From contig NZ_CP059599.1 of the NCBI RefSeq assembly GCF_022369455.1, positions 1,702,409-1,766,408 on the forward strand: 64,000 nucleotides of DNA. Direction: 5' to 3'. Made by a program: the position numbers and the translations under genes. The notes below the pieces were generated by a model. That model saw nothing but the letters and a program-made list of their open reading frames with translations, had not been told where the DNA came from and did not search any database. The DNA comes from Campylobacter sp. RM5004. Its GTDB lineage: Bacteria; Campylobacterota; Campylobacteria; Campylobacterales; Campylobacteraceae. Positions 1-8,900 of the stretch are shown here, one piece after another. Each line of letters begins with the position of its first letter. Position 1 is the stretch's first letter.

Positions 1-701
1 AAAATTATCCTAAAGCAATTTTTCTTAGTGCCTTGCTAATAGTTGGCATTTATATTTTAGGAACTTTTTGCCTAAATGTAATATATCCTGCAAAAGATAC
101 TGATATTTTAGACGGAATTATGCAAGCGATTTCGTATTCTGAAAAACTATTAGGCATAAATCATCTTACTCAAATTATGTCTTTTTGTCTTTTTATAGGA
201 ACTTTAGGTCAAATTAATTCATGGCTAATTGCTCCAATTTATATGCTAGCTAGCGCATCAAAAGAAGGTATTATTAAATTTTACGAAGCAAAACCACATC
301 CAAAATACAATACACCTTATAGAGCATTATTTTTTCAAGCTTTTTTGGTTAGCATAATCTGCTTATTTTGTGCGTTTTTTACTAATTCTCAAGACATTTA
401 CTGGACACTTAGCTCACTTACTACTGTTTCTTATTTTTTACCTTATATCGCAATGTTTTTTGCATATTTTAAATTAAAAAATTATGCGAACGAAGGCGAA
501 GATTTTGATATTAAAAACAAGGCTCTTAGTTATTTTTTAGCGATTTTAGGTCTTTTTAGCGTATTATTTGCTTTGGTTTTGAGTTTTGTAAATCCTGATG
601 AAAATACTAATAAATTTTATTTTTTAGAAATATTATTAGCTCCTATTGTTGCATTTATCATTGTGCTAATAAGTTTTAACAAGACTTGCAATAAAAACTA
701 A
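1..701 (+). CDS. APC-family amino acid permease, C-terminal part (cut by window start)
   Basis: The frame stays open to base 3, so this is the 3' part of a longer gene. The in-frame TTG at 33 is not a real start, because coding sequence of membrane-protein type (reading NYPKAIFLSA) precedes it. About 232 residues are visible. They contain roughly six hydrophobic segments and the cytoplasmic-loop pattern KPHPKYNTPYRAL, typical of APC-superfamily permeases of the glutamate/GABA antiporter or YjeM type. It is expected to be an inner-membrane amino acid antiporter or symporter; the substrate cannot be read from this half. The stop codon (699-701) is the first three bases of a palindrome that probably terminates the transcript. 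The family is fairly sure, the substrate unknown. Confidence 0.75.
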   Translation, partial: NYPKAIFLSALLIVGIYILGTFCLNVIYPAKDTDILDGIMQAISYSEKLLGINHLTQIMSFCLFIGTLGQINSWLIAPIYMLASASKEGIIKFYEAKPHPKYNTPYRALFFQAFLVSIICLFCAFFTNSQDIYWTLSSLTTVSYFLPYIAMFFAYFKLKNYANEGEDFDIKNKALSYFLAILGLFSVLFALVLSFVNPDENTNKFYFLEILLAPIVAFIIVLISFNKTCNKN

Positions 702-751
702 TTCCTATTTCAAATTCCACGAATTTTTAAAGAATTACGAAATAGGAATTA
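699..751. repeat. Dispersed palindrome copy (probable terminator)
   Basis: TAATTCCTATTTC (699-711) and its exact reverse complement (739-751) form a 13-bp stem that includes the permease stop codon. The spacer is 27 bases. The copy at 17563-17615 has the same sequence in inverted orientation with very few changes. It lies directly upstream of the sigma-28-type promoter of the next gene. Confidence 0.7.
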
Positions 752-775
752 AATAATTTTAATAAATGCCGATAT
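750..775 (+). promoter_or_regulatory. Sigma-28 (FliA)-type promoter
   Basis: GCCGATAT at 768-775 matches the flagellar sigma-28 -10 element (consensus GCCGATAA). TAAA at 750-753 is a plausible -35, 14 bases upstream; the consensus spacing is about 15. It precedes a gene of the Cj0814-like family, which fits flagellar co-regulation. The same promoter is repeated in front of the paralog at 16498-17517. Confidence 0.6.
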
Positions 776-796
776 TAATAATTAAAAGGGGTAATT

Positions 797-1936
797 ATGA
801 AAATATCGGCTAATTCTTATTCAACATATCAAACAAAGCAAATTTATAAAAAAGAAATTAATAACGAGATTAAAAAAATAGATGATAAAAAGGTAGGAGT
901 TATATTAGGATACGGAGTTGATAAAGATGGCTTTTTTACAAGTGATTTTAACAAAGCCGCAGGAATTCCAGATAATTATAAAATCCACAGCGATACTTTA
1001 AAAAATCTAGTAGAAAATAACGAAAAATCATATTTGGCTCATAGACCATTTTATGAAATTGATATAGCAAAAAGCGTTGGAAATGCTTATAAAGTCTTAA
1101 GCCAAGTTGTAAGTGAGGACTTTTTAAACTCTAAAGAATTTTTTAATACCGAAGATATAAAGCAATTTCCACAAGGTTATATTCAAGCAAGGAGTGATGA
1201 AATCAAAATCAACAAAATTTTACATTCATCTGATGATTATGAAAATAATCACGGAATGACTTTTCAAAATGAACTTTACCAAACTCATCATCCCTTATTT
1301 TATTCTTTTGATAATAATGATAAAACCTTACCAAACACAAATGTTTTTCCACCTGACAATGTCAAGCAAGATCCTAGATTTAGTGGATATTTTGGTGATT
1401 ATGATGTAGCAAAGCAAAACTATATAAATGAAAATAGCGAAATATCAAAAGGTGGGCTTTTGATAGGTATATTAAAATCAAACCCAACTTTAATTGAAGG
1501 AGAAAGCACATATAAAGGTAAATTAAATGGTTATGATAGAAAAATTAGCTCGGCTACATTTTTTGCATTTGATAAAGCATTAGGAATGCAAGTAATGGCG
1601 AGGGGTGAAAATGGCTTTACGAGTGCTGAAGTTGAGCGTATGCCAAGATGGCTGAAAGATTATGTTCAATTAAATGCTTATGATAAACCATTAAGCCAAA
1701 GAAGTGCTATTTTAGGAAGTGCTAATTATACTAAAACCTTATATAGTCCTAATAGTGGATTTTTTAGTAGTAATAAAAAAGCTGAACAAAAACAAGCTGA
1801 TGAATTTATGAGAAAAATAAGAGAGTTAATGGGTATGGAAAATCCAAATAAAAACATTAGCGAATTAAATTATGATGAGTTTTTAAAACTAGCTTTTAGC
1901 TTTAATAAGGTTAAAGCGTTAGATATTAAAATTTAA
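797..1936 (+). CDS. Cj0814-like putative flagellum-dependent secreted protein (copy 1)
   Basis: This 379-aa protein has no Sec signal or membrane segment. It begins MKISANSYSTYQT, and residues 33-75 (including LGYGVDKDGFFTSDFNKAAG) are almost identical to residues 37-75 of the protein at 16498-17517. From memory, this block marks the Cj0814 family of flagellar-dependent secreted proteins in Campylobacter; that assignment was not searched. Weaker similarity continues, with DIAKSVGNAY near residue 90 and GGLLIGILKSN in the middle. An AAGGGG ribosome site lies 6-11 bases before the ATG. A sigma-28-type promoter upstream suggests late flagellar expression and export through the flagellar type III apparatus. 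The molecular function is unknown. Confidence 0.75.
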   Translation: MKISANSYSTYQTKQIYKKEINNEIKKIDDKKVGVILGYGVDKDGFFTSDFNKAAGIPDNYKIHSDTLKNLVENNEKSYLAHRPFYEIDIAKSVGNAYKVLSQVVSEDFLNSKEFFNTEDIKQFPQGYIQARSDEIKINKILHSSDDYENNHGMTFQNELYQTHHPLFYSFDNNDKTLPNTNVFPPDNVKQDPRFSGYFGDYDVAKQNYINENSEISKGGLLIGILKSNPTLIEGESTYKGKLNGYDRKISSATFFAFDKALGMQVMARGENGFTSAEVERMPRWLKDYVQLNAYDKPLSQRSAILGSANYTKTLYSPNSGFFSSNKKAEQKQADEFMRKIRELMGMENPNKNISELNYDEFLKLAFSFNKVKALDIKI

Positions 1937-1979
1937 TCCTATTTCGCAATTCTTTTTTAAGAATTTGAAATAGGAATTT
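1937..1979. terminator. Bidirectional terminator palindrome
   Basis: The palindrome occupies the gap between two convergent genes. CCTATTTC and AATTCTT on the left pair with AAGAATT and GAAATAGG on the right, and runs of T sit at the centre. It is a member of the dispersed palindrome family and can serve both strands. Confidence 0.6.
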
Positions 1980-1989
1980 GCTTATATTA

Positions 1990-3177
1990 TTAGAATATAA
2001 ATCCACCGCCATTTACAGGGATTACATCTTTTACATCTTTACCGTTAGCATCATTTGTGGTATTGCTTTGTTTAAATCTACAAACCAAACCTTTTTCTAT
2101 ATTGCCATCTAGTATTTTTGCATAACTTGTTTTGCTATTTGCATTTATAACTTCTACTAAAGACATATATTCTTCTTCATATCCATTTAGCTCTTTTGTA
2201 TAGCTATCATAGATTTTCTCTCCTCTTTTGTAGCATTCTAGTTTTGTATTTAAAGGCAATTTTTGAGTAAATACTGCTAAATTATCTTTAGTAACTTTTT
2301 CTATCTTTGGTGGATAAATAGCTGCTTGAGTATTTAACACAATAGAATTAGCAATATTATTTAAAATCTCATTGTAATCATTCGTAGCAAACTCAAAATC
2401 AACACTATCAGAAAACTTAATCTCTCTAGTAGCAAATACAATTACTTGATAATTTACATAGATTTTTACCTTTGATTTTGTTTTAGAGCCTGTGATTGCT
2501 ATTTCTTTGCCTTTGCTAGTTTGTGCATCACTTATGCTATAAAGTAAAATATAATCAGTTCCTAAATTTTTGCCTAATTTTAGCGCTTCATCTAAAGCCC
2601 CAACTTGCTCTATAATCTCTCTTTCGGTAGCTAAAGCTTCTCCTGCTTGTCTATCTAGTAGATTAAATTTGCGAGTTTTGGTAATATTGCTTTCTATTCT
2701 AAATCTTAAATCCCTTAAAACTTGCTCGCTATCTCTTCCCATTAAAGAATAATTATTTGGATCAAGTGCAGGTGCTACGATTATTTTATTACGATTTGTC
2801 TGCATTCCTGGAGCTTTATAGCTTTTAATAGTGCTAGTTTTTTTAATCTCTACAACAACTCTAAAACCATCGCTTGTTTGCTCTTTGCTAAGCACTTCAA
2901 AAGCACTAAAACGACCATTTGTAGCTTTGCTGATTTGCTGATTAAATCTTTTATATAGCTCATTTTCATTATTTATAGAGCTTAAATCAGAACTTACATT
3001 TGTGCTTGTTTGAATCTTTGCTCCGTTTAGTTTAAGAACTGCTTCAGCTAGTGCATTATCAACTGCTACTTCATAAGTTTTACCATAGCCTTCGCCTATT
3101 GCTTTACTAGTGTAGCTTTTAGTAACTACACTAGCATTTGCAAAAATACATAATAAAAATACAATTAAAAATCTCAT
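1990..3177 (-). CDS. Secreted CsgG/FlgT-like envelope protein
   Basis: This 395-aa protein has a Sec signal peptide (cleavage after about residue 16, FANA/SV). An N-terminal SHS2/LPP20-type region (GEGYGKTYEVAVDNALAEAV) is followed by a CsgG-like core of about 200 residues (IIVAPALD at about 132; FNLLDRQAGEALATEREI; LGTDYILLYSI). That order resembles FlgT or CsgG-related envelope proteins. It is the last gene of a five-gene minus-strand operon, 9 bases after the preceding stop. Co-occurrence with LpoB-like and YcfL-like lipoproteins suggests an outer-membrane or periplasmic assembly role. A flagellar basal-body role (FlgT-like) is possible but unproven. The C-terminal tail, residues 300-395, is unassigned. 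Confidence 0.55.
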   Translation of the reverse strand: MRFLIVFLLCIFANASVVTKSYTSKAIGEGYGKTYEVAVDNALAEAVLKLNGAKIQTSTNVSSDLSSINNENELYKRFNQQISKATNGRFSAFEVLSKEQTSDGFRVVVEIKKTSTIKSYKAPGMQTNRNKIIVAPALDPNNYSLMGRDSEQVLRDLRFRIESNITKTRKFNLLDRQAGEALATEREIIEQVGALDEALKLGKNLGTDYILLYSISDAQTSKGKEIAITGSKTKSKVKIYVNYQVIVFATREIKFSDSVDFEFATNDYNEILNNIANSIVLNTQAAIYPPKIEKVTKDNLAVFTQKLPLNTKLECYKRGEKIYDSYTKELNGYEEEYMSLVEVINANSKTSYAKILDGNIEKGLVCRFKQSNTTNDANGKDVKDVIPVNGGGFIF

Positions 3178-3186
3178 TTTTTAACC

Positions 3187-4518
3187 TTAAAAATCATCAA
3201 CTTCTATATTTTTAGAACGAATGATATTAGCATTTGCAGGCTTTGCACCTTTAGCTTTTGCTTCTTGTTTGCTCTTATTATCTAAATTACCTTTTATTTC
3301 TAATCTTTCTTGTTTTGCACCTGCAACACTTGAAGGAGAATAATATAAAATCACACCAGCAACACCAAAATCATCAAATTGTTTAGTCCATTTATTAGCT
3401 ACTTCAACACCTACTAAACTCATTTGAGCATTTGAGCTAAAAAACTCTTCTAAGTGAGAATAGCTATTGGCTGTGGTTTGCTTGCCACCAGTCGCTCTTT
3501 TGCCACTATTATCTTCTACTATTTCTTTATAAGCTGTTTGAATATTTTCTGTTACTTTTTCTGCATTTGTATATGTGTAAATTGATGAGCTTACAAAATT
3601 AGCTAAAGCTTTTTCTGCAAGTGCTTGAGCCATTGAGTAGCTTGAGTTTTTATATTCATTAGTCATTCCTTCTTCTACCTTATAAGAATCCATTCCATAA
3701 GCTAAAAGTGATGGTTGGCACTCTTCATTATAAAAGAAAGTTAAGCCTAATTTATTTATTTTCTCATCGCTTCCACCGATTTTTGAAACTACTTCATCAG
3801 CACTTTTACAAGCGTTTTCGTTTTTTGCTGCTTTTGCTTTATATCCACTTGCTAAAGCTCTTGCTAATTCTCTTGATTTTGCTGATGTGTATGCAACTAT
3901 TCCTATTTCAGTTTCACCATTATCATTTACTACTATGAAGTTTTCATAAGGAATTAAACCTGCTATTTCTTCTCTTGCTACTTTATTCATCTTTTCTTTA
4001 AAACTATTACTATATAAAGTTTGTTTTGCTTGGATTTTTAACTCTTTTTCTTGCTCTGGTTTTAATTGATAAGCTGGTGCTTCTTCGCTATCGCTAAAGA
4101 TTTTGCCCATTAATTTATCAAAAAATCCATTTTCAATTTTATTTTCACTTATTCTTTTTTGGCGTTCTATTTCTTTATTTAAAAACTCTTCAACTAATTC
4201 TGGTGGCATTTTGCTTTTATCATCTTTACTAGCTATTTCGCTTGTTATTAACTCTCCTGCTACTTTTAAAGCTAATTGAGCTTTAATTTTTAAAAACGCT
4301 TCATTATATTTAGCAAATAAAAAATCATAATACTGAGGGTCTTGCTGATTTTTCGGAACTGAAATTGTCTGCAAATATACTTTTGCATTTGGATTTTTTA
4401 ACAATAATTCACTTTTTGCACAACTTAATAAATCTTCTATATTATTATTTGGCGCATCACAATTAACAGCTAATAATGAACTTGCTGCAACTATACTTAA
4501 TAAGGCTTTTTTTACCAT
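3187..4518 (-). CDS. Secreted protein of unknown function in LpoB-like operon
   Basis: This 443-aa protein starts with a Sec signal peptide (MVKKALLSIVAASSLLAVNC). The VNC does not fit the lipobox rule, so it is probably soluble periplasmic rather than a lipoprotein. The body is alpha-helical and rich in Lys, Glu and Ala, and contains a few cysteines (near 17, 33, 237 and 265). The C-terminal 60 residues are Lys/Ala-rich. Its start overlaps the end of the LpoB-like gene by 7 bases, implying translational coupling. I do not recognise the family. Its conserved position beside COG3014, YcfL and LpoB-like genes argues for a shared envelope function. Confidence 0.6.
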   Translation of the reverse strand: MVKKALLSIVAASSLLAVNCDAPNNNIEDLLSCAKSELLLKNPNAKVYLQTISVPKNQQDPQYYDFLFAKYNEAFLKIKAQLALKVAGELITSEIASKDDKSKMPPELVEEFLNKEIERQKRISENKIENGFFDKLMGKIFSDSEEAPAYQLKPEQEKELKIQAKQTLYSNSFKEKMNKVAREEIAGLIPYENFIVVNDNGETEIGIVAYTSAKSRELARALASGYKAKAAKNENACKSADEVVSKIGGSDEKINKLGLTFFYNEECQPSLLAYGMDSYKVEEGMTNEYKNSSYSMAQALAEKALANFVSSSIYTYTNAEKVTENIQTAYKEIVEDNSGKRATGGKQTTANSYSHLEEFFSSNAQMSLVGVEVANKWTKQFDDFGVAGVILYYSPSSVAGAKQERLEIKGNLDNKSKQEAKAKGAKPANANIIRSKNIEVDDF

Positions 4519-5132
4519 GCTACACTCCTATTTGAACCTAATTTATTTATTTTGATTTCATCTTCCCAAATAGCTAAGCCATTGTCAAGATTTGTTACGG
4601 TTAATTGAAAATAATAATCAACCCTTTGAGAATCACTAAAAGTTCCTTTTATTCTTGTATTTCTTTGAATAATTTTTCCACTTAAAGAACGATTAGCACT
4701 AATTAAAGTCCCTTTTTTAGCTATTGTTTTTTGATTAAATTCATCATCATCTCTTAAACTTCTAATATCTTTACTCATTTTATCTTCTGCACCATTTGCT
4801 CCAATAGCCGTTGTTACATAAACTTTTCCTGAATTTAGTAGTGCGATTCTTATTTTTTTGATTAATATATCAGTATCAAAATGCTGCATAGTATCATTGA
4901 TAATTCTACTAATCACTAGAACATGTCTTTCGTTTGGATTACTAGTCGCAAAAACAGGACTTGCTAACATAGAATTAATCATATCTCTTGCTGCATTTTG
5001 TAAATCTATATCATCAATACCTAACGAAACAGGTTGATTTTTGCCATTTTTTGTTTCATCAACTACATAACTAGGCGCACTAGCACATGCGCTTAATAAT
5101 AGTGCTAATGAAAACATAAGCGTTTTTTTCAT
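4512..5132 (-). CDS. LpoB-like lipoprotein (penicillin-binding-protein activator family)
   Basis: This 206-aa protein has a lipobox LLSAC (Cys16), so it is predicted to be an outer-membrane lipoprotein. The segment IINDTMQHFDTDILIKKIR, followed by ALLNSGK, resembles the LpoB fold (ATP-grasp/CsgG-related), in which NxT introduces the second helix. E. coli LpoB is about 213 aa and stimulates PBP1b through its UB2H domain. Campylobacter PBP1 enzymes are not known to carry UB2H, so the partner is uncertain. It is the third gene of the operon, 9 bases after the YcfL-like gene. The pairing of ycfL-like and lpoB-like genes mirrors ycfL-lpoB in enterobacteria. Confidence 0.65.
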   Translation of the reverse strand: MKKTLMFSLALLLSACASAPSYVVDETKNGKNQPVSLGIDDIDLQNAARDMINSMLASPVFATSNPNERHVLVISRIINDTMQHFDTDILIKKIRIALLNSGKVYVTTAIGANGAEDKMSKDIRSLRDDDEFNQKTIAKKGTLISANRSLSGKIIQRNTRIKGTFSDSQRVDYYFQLTVTNLDNGLAIWEDEIKINKLGSNRSVAW

Positions 5133-5141
5133 ATTTTCTCC

Positions 5142-5513
5142 TTATTTTGGTTTTATTATTTCAATTTTGTAAAAATTTGTATTATTTGGTGCTCCAAATC
5201 TTAAAAACCCACTTTCATGTGCTTTTAAATTAAGCTTTTGATTTATCATTTTAAGATTTGCAATATGCATTCCATTTGAATCAAAAAAGCTTTGTTTTGC
5301 TTCTAGATTAATTTCTTTTTTACTAGAATTTAAAAGCTGAATTTCAATTACTAAATTATTTGGATTTTTATTAGTTAGCTCTTTACAAACTAAGTTTTTT
5401 TGTAAAGTCTCATCAGTAAAAATCACATTAGGGCAATTATTATTTGCCACTACTTGTTTGCTAACACATGCACTAAAAAGCATTGCTACACCTAAAAATA
5501 TTGCTCTTTTCAT
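5142..5513 (-). CDS. YcfL-like (DUF1425) small lipoprotein
   Basis: This 123-aa protein has a lipobox LFSAC (Cys16). The mature part is one beta-rich domain of about 100 residues containing VIEIQLLNSSKKEI, QSFFDSNGMHI and ESGFLRFGAPN. That pattern matches YcfL/DUF1425, in which a conserved 'W/F-F-D-x-x-G' turn precedes the last strands. It follows the COG3014-like gene without a gap and lies immediately upstream of the LpoB-like gene, as in gamma-proteobacteria. The function is unknown; outer-membrane location is expected. The call rests on context plus a short pattern. Confidence 0.55.
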   Translation of the reverse strand: MKRAIFLGVAMLFSACVSKQVVANNNCPNVIFTDETLQKNLVCKELTNKNPNNLVIEIQLLNSSKKEINLEAKQSFFDSNGMHIANLKMINQKLNLKAHESGFLRFGAPNNTNFYKIEIIKPK

Positions 5514-6944
5514 TTATCTTCCTTTTAAAATATGAGTATAAAAAATCCCATAATTTGGACTTTTTACTAAAATTACATAGTGTTTATTTGTATCTAGTTC
5601 TGTATTTAAAATCTCTACACCTTCAGGACTTTTGACTACTAATTTGCCATTATTTGCAATTCTTGCTACTTGATAATTTTTTGGCAAACCTACAAAATGT
5701 CTTGTATCAGAATGATTTAAAAGATTATTTGCCAAATCAACACCCACACCAGCTAATAAATTTTTCTTATTTGCCTTTACACTAGCTAAAGTTTTACCAA
5801 CTGTACTTAAGAAAGATTTAGCTATTTCTCTTGGCAAAGCTGCTTGATATTCTGCTGTTACGATATTATCCATATTGCTTATTTGTGAAGTTTTTTTGTT
5901 ATTTGCATATAAAAATATATAAGAATCGCTACTATATTTTAAAATAGGTATAGAAAAAACTACCGAAGTTATTACTAGATGATTATTATCTGAAGTAGGT
6001 TTTAAATATAAAGCATATTCAACATTTTCTGCATCTTTTTGGTAAAAAATTATTGGAATACTTAAATTCATCTCACCAAAAGCTCTTGTTTTGCCATTCT
6101 CATAAATTAGCCAAATATATTTATCGTTTTTTGATTTTTCTATATTTTTGCGAATTTTATTAGGTATTTTTTTATAATTAAAATTATTTACTACTAAAGC
6201 ATGGTCTTGAAAAACTGAAATATTTTTCTCTTGAGTATAAACTTCTTGTAATAAATTAATCGCAAGTGAAGGCCTATCATCAAGAATATAAAACAAACTT
6301 GCAAAATAACTAACAAAAGGATTTGAATAATCTTTGTAAGCTTCATAATAAGGTATTTTCACAGAACTTGCTATTTGCATAACCTCATCTTTTTCTTTAG
6401 GGCTAAAACTACTTGAGTTAAGCAAAGAATTAATCTTGCCTTCATAATATTCTTTATTTCTTTTTTGTCTATCTAAAGCACGATTAATCTCAACTCCAGC
6501 ACTATCAAAATCACCTAAAGCTAAATAATCCATTGCTTTATAAGTATTTACAAGCATTTTTTCATAATTTTTGCCTGTATAATCTAAGATATTATCATTT
6601 AATAGCATTTTTAATAATTCTTTACCAACTTGCAATGCTATATTTGTTTCATCGTTGTTCTTATGAGCGTTTTCTACTAAATCAAAAGCTTTTATGCTGT
6701 TTTTATAGTTTTTACATAAAAACATTTGATAACCATAAAAAGTCCCATTATAAAGTTCATCTTTTACGCTTTTAAGCCCTTCTTCATCAAATTCAAGACT
6801 ATTTATATTTGTAAAATCGCAATTATTAGTAGAAATTCTAGAAAGCTTTTCATTATTTGCGCTTTCATATCCTAAGAATTGTTGCACTGAACAAGCACTA
6901 AGAAGAAAAACCGAAATAAGTGTAAAAGATATTTTTTTTAACAT
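5514..6944 (-). CDS. COG3014-like lipoprotein, first gene of envelope operon
   Basis: This 476-aa lipoprotein has lipobox LLSAC (Cys18). Residues of about 60-260 look like TPR-type helices (LGDFDSAGVEINRALDRQ; DDRPSLAINLLQEVY). They are followed by a beta-rich C-terminal half containing KIRKNIEKSK and FLYANNKKTSQISNMD. This arrangement fits the COG3014 lipoprotein found with ycfL and lpoB homologs in other proteobacteria. The stop codon abuts the ATG of the YcfL-like gene. It heads the operon running to 1990, and the promoter must lie in the 85-bp gap upstream. A scaffold or outer-membrane assembly role is inferred from the TPR-like part. Confidence 0.6.
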   Translation of the reverse strand: MLKKISFTLISVFLLSACSVQQFLGYESANNEKLSRISTNNCDFTNINSLEFDEEGLKSVKDELYNGTFYGYQMFLCKNYKNSIKAFDLVENAHKNNDETNIALQVGKELLKMLLNDNILDYTGKNYEKMLVNTYKAMDYLALGDFDSAGVEINRALDRQKRNKEYYEGKINSLLNSSSFSPKEKDEVMQIASSVKIPYYEAYKDYSNPFVSYFASLFYILDDRPSLAINLLQEVYTQEKNISVFQDHALVVNNFNYKKIPNKIRKNIEKSKNDKYIWLIYENGKTRAFGEMNLSIPIIFYQKDAENVEYALYLKPTSDNNHLVITSVVFSIPILKYSSDSYIFLYANNKKTSQISNMDNIVTAEYQAALPREIAKSFLSTVGKTLASVKANKKNLLAGVGVDLANNLLNHSDTRHFVGLPKNYQVARIANNGKLVVKSPEGVEILNTELDTNKHYVILVKSPNYGIFYTHILKGR

Positions 6945-6998
6945 TTTTCCCTTTCAAAAATGTTAGTTTATTTAAATAAAATTAATAAAGATTAAACA

Positions 6999-7024
6999 AA
7001 ATGCTAATATTTCTATTAGCATTT
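6999..7024 (-). terminator. Intrinsic terminator after the dehydrogenase gene
   Basis: AAATGCTAATA (6999-7009) and TATTAGCATTT (7014-7024) form a perfect 11-bp stem with a 4-base loop. On the minus strand the stem is followed by a T-rich run. It lies 6 bases after the stop of the gene ending at 7030. Confidence 0.7.
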
Positions 7025-7029
7025 ATAAT

Positions 7030-8214
7030 TTAAAGCTCTATAATCTTAATCGGAAGACCCATTTTATTCATTTCATCAAAGAATGGTTGTGCGTCGAATT
7101 CTTCCATATTAAACACACCTTTGCCACTCCATTTTCCACTAGCGATTAAGTATGTTCCAATTGCAGCAGGAACTCCTGTTGTATAGCTTACTGCTTGAGC
7201 GCCAGTTTCAGCAAAACATTCTTCATGAACACATACATTATAAATATATACTTTTTTAGCCTTGCCATCTTTAATACCTTCTATAATGCAGCCTATATTT
7301 GTTTTACCTTTTGTTCTAGCACCTAAACTTGCAGGATCAGGTAAAAGCGTCTTTAAAAACTCAATAGGAATAATCTTCATTCCTTGATGCTCCACAGGTT
7401 CAATTCCTAGCATTCCAACATTTTTAAGACAATTCATATGCTGAATATAGCTTTGTCCAAAAGTCATAAAAAATCTAATTCTTTTAAGCCCTTTTATATT
7501 TTTGCAAAGGCTTTCAAGCTCTTCATGATAAAGCAAATAGCTATCTTTAACGCCAACTTCAGGATAATCGTGCTCTACTTTAATCTCAAGTGGCTTAGTC
7601 TCAATCCATTTGCCTTCTTCCCAGTAACGACCATTCGCGCTAACTTCTCTTAAGTTTATTTCAGGGTTAAAGTTCGTTGCGAAAGGATAGCCGTGATCGC
7701 CTGCATTACAATCCATAATATCAATTGTATGAATTTCATCAAATAAATATTGCTGTGCATAAGCACACATAACATTCGTTGCACCTGGATCAAACCCACT
7801 TCCAAGCAGTGCAGGAACACCTGCATTTACAAAATCATCATGTCTAGCCCATTGTTCTTTATATTCAAACTTAGCTAAATCTGGGTGCTCGTAATTTGCT
7901 GTATCAATATAAGGGATTTGTGTCTTGCTACAAGCATCCATTAAAGTAAGGTCTTGATAAGGTAAAGCCACATTTAATAAAATCGTAGCATTAATATCTT
8001 TTATAAGCTTAACAACTGCATTTGTATCATCAGCATTAATTGTTGCGGTTGCAATTTCAACCCCTAAACGCTCTTTAATAAAGCTTGCAATTTCATCACA
8101 TTTGCTTTTTGTTCTACTAGCAAGTGTGATTTTGTCAAAGTATTTGTATTCAGCTGCTTTGTAAGTTGCTACACGGCTAACCCCACCAGCTCCAATTATT
8201 AATAAATGTTTCAT
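7030..8214 (-). CDS. Carboxynorspermidine dehydrogenase (saccharopine dehydrogenase family)
   Basis: This 394-aa protein has an N-terminal Rossmann motif (IIGAGGVSR, residues 5-13) and the saccharopine-dehydrogenase pattern ASRTKSKCDEIA. Later blocks are GSGFDPGATNVMCAYA and GIEPVEHQGMKIIPIEFLK. Length and motifs fit carboxyspermidine/carboxynorspermidine dehydrogenase. This enzyme condenses putrescine with aspartate semialdehyde using NADPH, in the alternative spermidine pathway characterised for C. jejuni Cj0172. True saccharopine dehydrogenase is unlikely, because this class makes lysine via diaminopimelate. The gene stands alone, between the envelope operon and yceI. A well-formed terminator follows. 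Confidence 0.85.
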   Translation of the reverse strand: MKHLLIIGAGGVSRVATYKAAEYKYFDKITLASRTKSKCDEIASFIKERLGVEIATATINADDTNAVVKLIKDINATILLNVALPYQDLTLMDACSKTQIPYIDTANYEHPDLAKFEYKEQWARHDDFVNAGVPALLGSGFDPGATNVMCAYAQQYLFDEIHTIDIMDCNAGDHGYPFATNFNPEINLREVSANGRYWEEGKWIETKPLEIKVEHDYPEVGVKDSYLLYHEELESLCKNIKGLKRIRFFMTFGQSYIQHMNCLKNVGMLGIEPVEHQGMKIIPIEFLKTLLPDPASLGARTKGKTNIGCIIEGIKDGKAKKVYIYNVCVHEECFAETGAQAVSYTTGVPAAIGTYLIASGKWSGKGVFNMEEFDAQPFFDEMNKMGLPIKIIEL

Positions 8215-8307
8215 GATTTCTCCTTTTACTTAATGATAAAATATTTATGATAATGATTAACTTTTATATGGGATTATAATTATCTCATTTTATTTTAGGA
8301 GTATATT

Positions 8308-8862
8308 ATGAAGAAATTATTTTTAGCTTTAAGTTTAGCAGGACTTTTAAGTGCTAGTGAGTTCATGCTTGATAAGGTTCATACGAGCGTTGAATTTAGT
8401 GTAAAACACATGCTTGTAACAAATGCTAAGGGTAAATTTAAAAGCTTTGATGCAATGATTGATTTTGATGAAGCAAGCAAAACTTTTAAAGTATTTAATG
8501 CAAGTGTTGATGTAGCAAGTGTTGATACAAATAGCGCAAAAAGAGATGAGCATATTCAAGCGAGTGATTTTTTAAATGCTAAAGTTAATCCAAAACTAAC
8601 TTTTGTTATGAGCAAATACGAAAAGATTAGCGATTCACAAGGAAAAATGATAGGCGAATTAACAATCAACGGCGTTAAAAAAGAAGTAGCTTTTGATGTT
8701 ACAATCAACGGCGTTGCAAACATAGGAGATAAAACAAAATTAGGATTTGATTTAAATCTTGATTTATTAAGAAAAGATTTTAATGTTGCAAAAGATACAG
8801 CTGATAGCTTAATCTCAAACGATATTAAAGTTTCGGTTTTTGCAGAAGCAGATAAAAAATAA
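8308..8862 (+). CDS. YceI-family periplasmic lipid-binding protein
   Basis: This 184-aa protein has a Sec signal (cleavage after about residue 16, LSA/SE). The mature sequence begins with FMLDKVHTSVEFSVKHM, the hallmark YceI opening. DEHIQASDFLNAKVNPKLTF, GELTINGVKKEV and the closing KVSVFAEA follow. YceI proteins are beta-barrel lipocalin-like binders of polyisoprenoids. The gene is monocistronic, with SD AGGAG before the ATG and a palindromic terminator at its 3' end. The upstream gap contains TGATAATGATTA, which resembles a Fur half-site, but no full box is convincing. Confidence 0.9.
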   Translation: MKKLFLALSLAGLLSASEFMLDKVHTSVEFSVKHMLVTNAKGKFKSFDAMIDFDEASKTFKVFNASVDVASVDTNSAKRDEHIQASDFLNAKVNPKLTFVMSKYEKISDSQGKMIGELTINGVKKEVAFDVTINGVANIGDKTKLGFDLNLDLLRKDFNVAKDTADSLISNDIKVSVFAEADKK

Positions 8863-8867
8863 GAAAG

Positions 8868-8900
8868 GAATTTGAATTCGGAATTTCCGAATTCAAATTC
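8868..8900. terminator. Perfect 33-bp palindromic bidirectional terminator
   Basis: Sixteen bases (8868-8883) are followed by one T and then the exact reverse complement (8885-8900). It fills almost the whole gap between the convergent yceI and DUF1090 genes, whose stops lie at 8862 and 8901. It contains the EcoRI-like GAATTC on both arms and belongs to the dispersed palindrome family. Confidence 0.75.

Noticed and set aside
8222-8307. Fur box upstream of yceI
   Set aside because: Only a half-site TGATAATGATTA is present; the second half does not match well enough.
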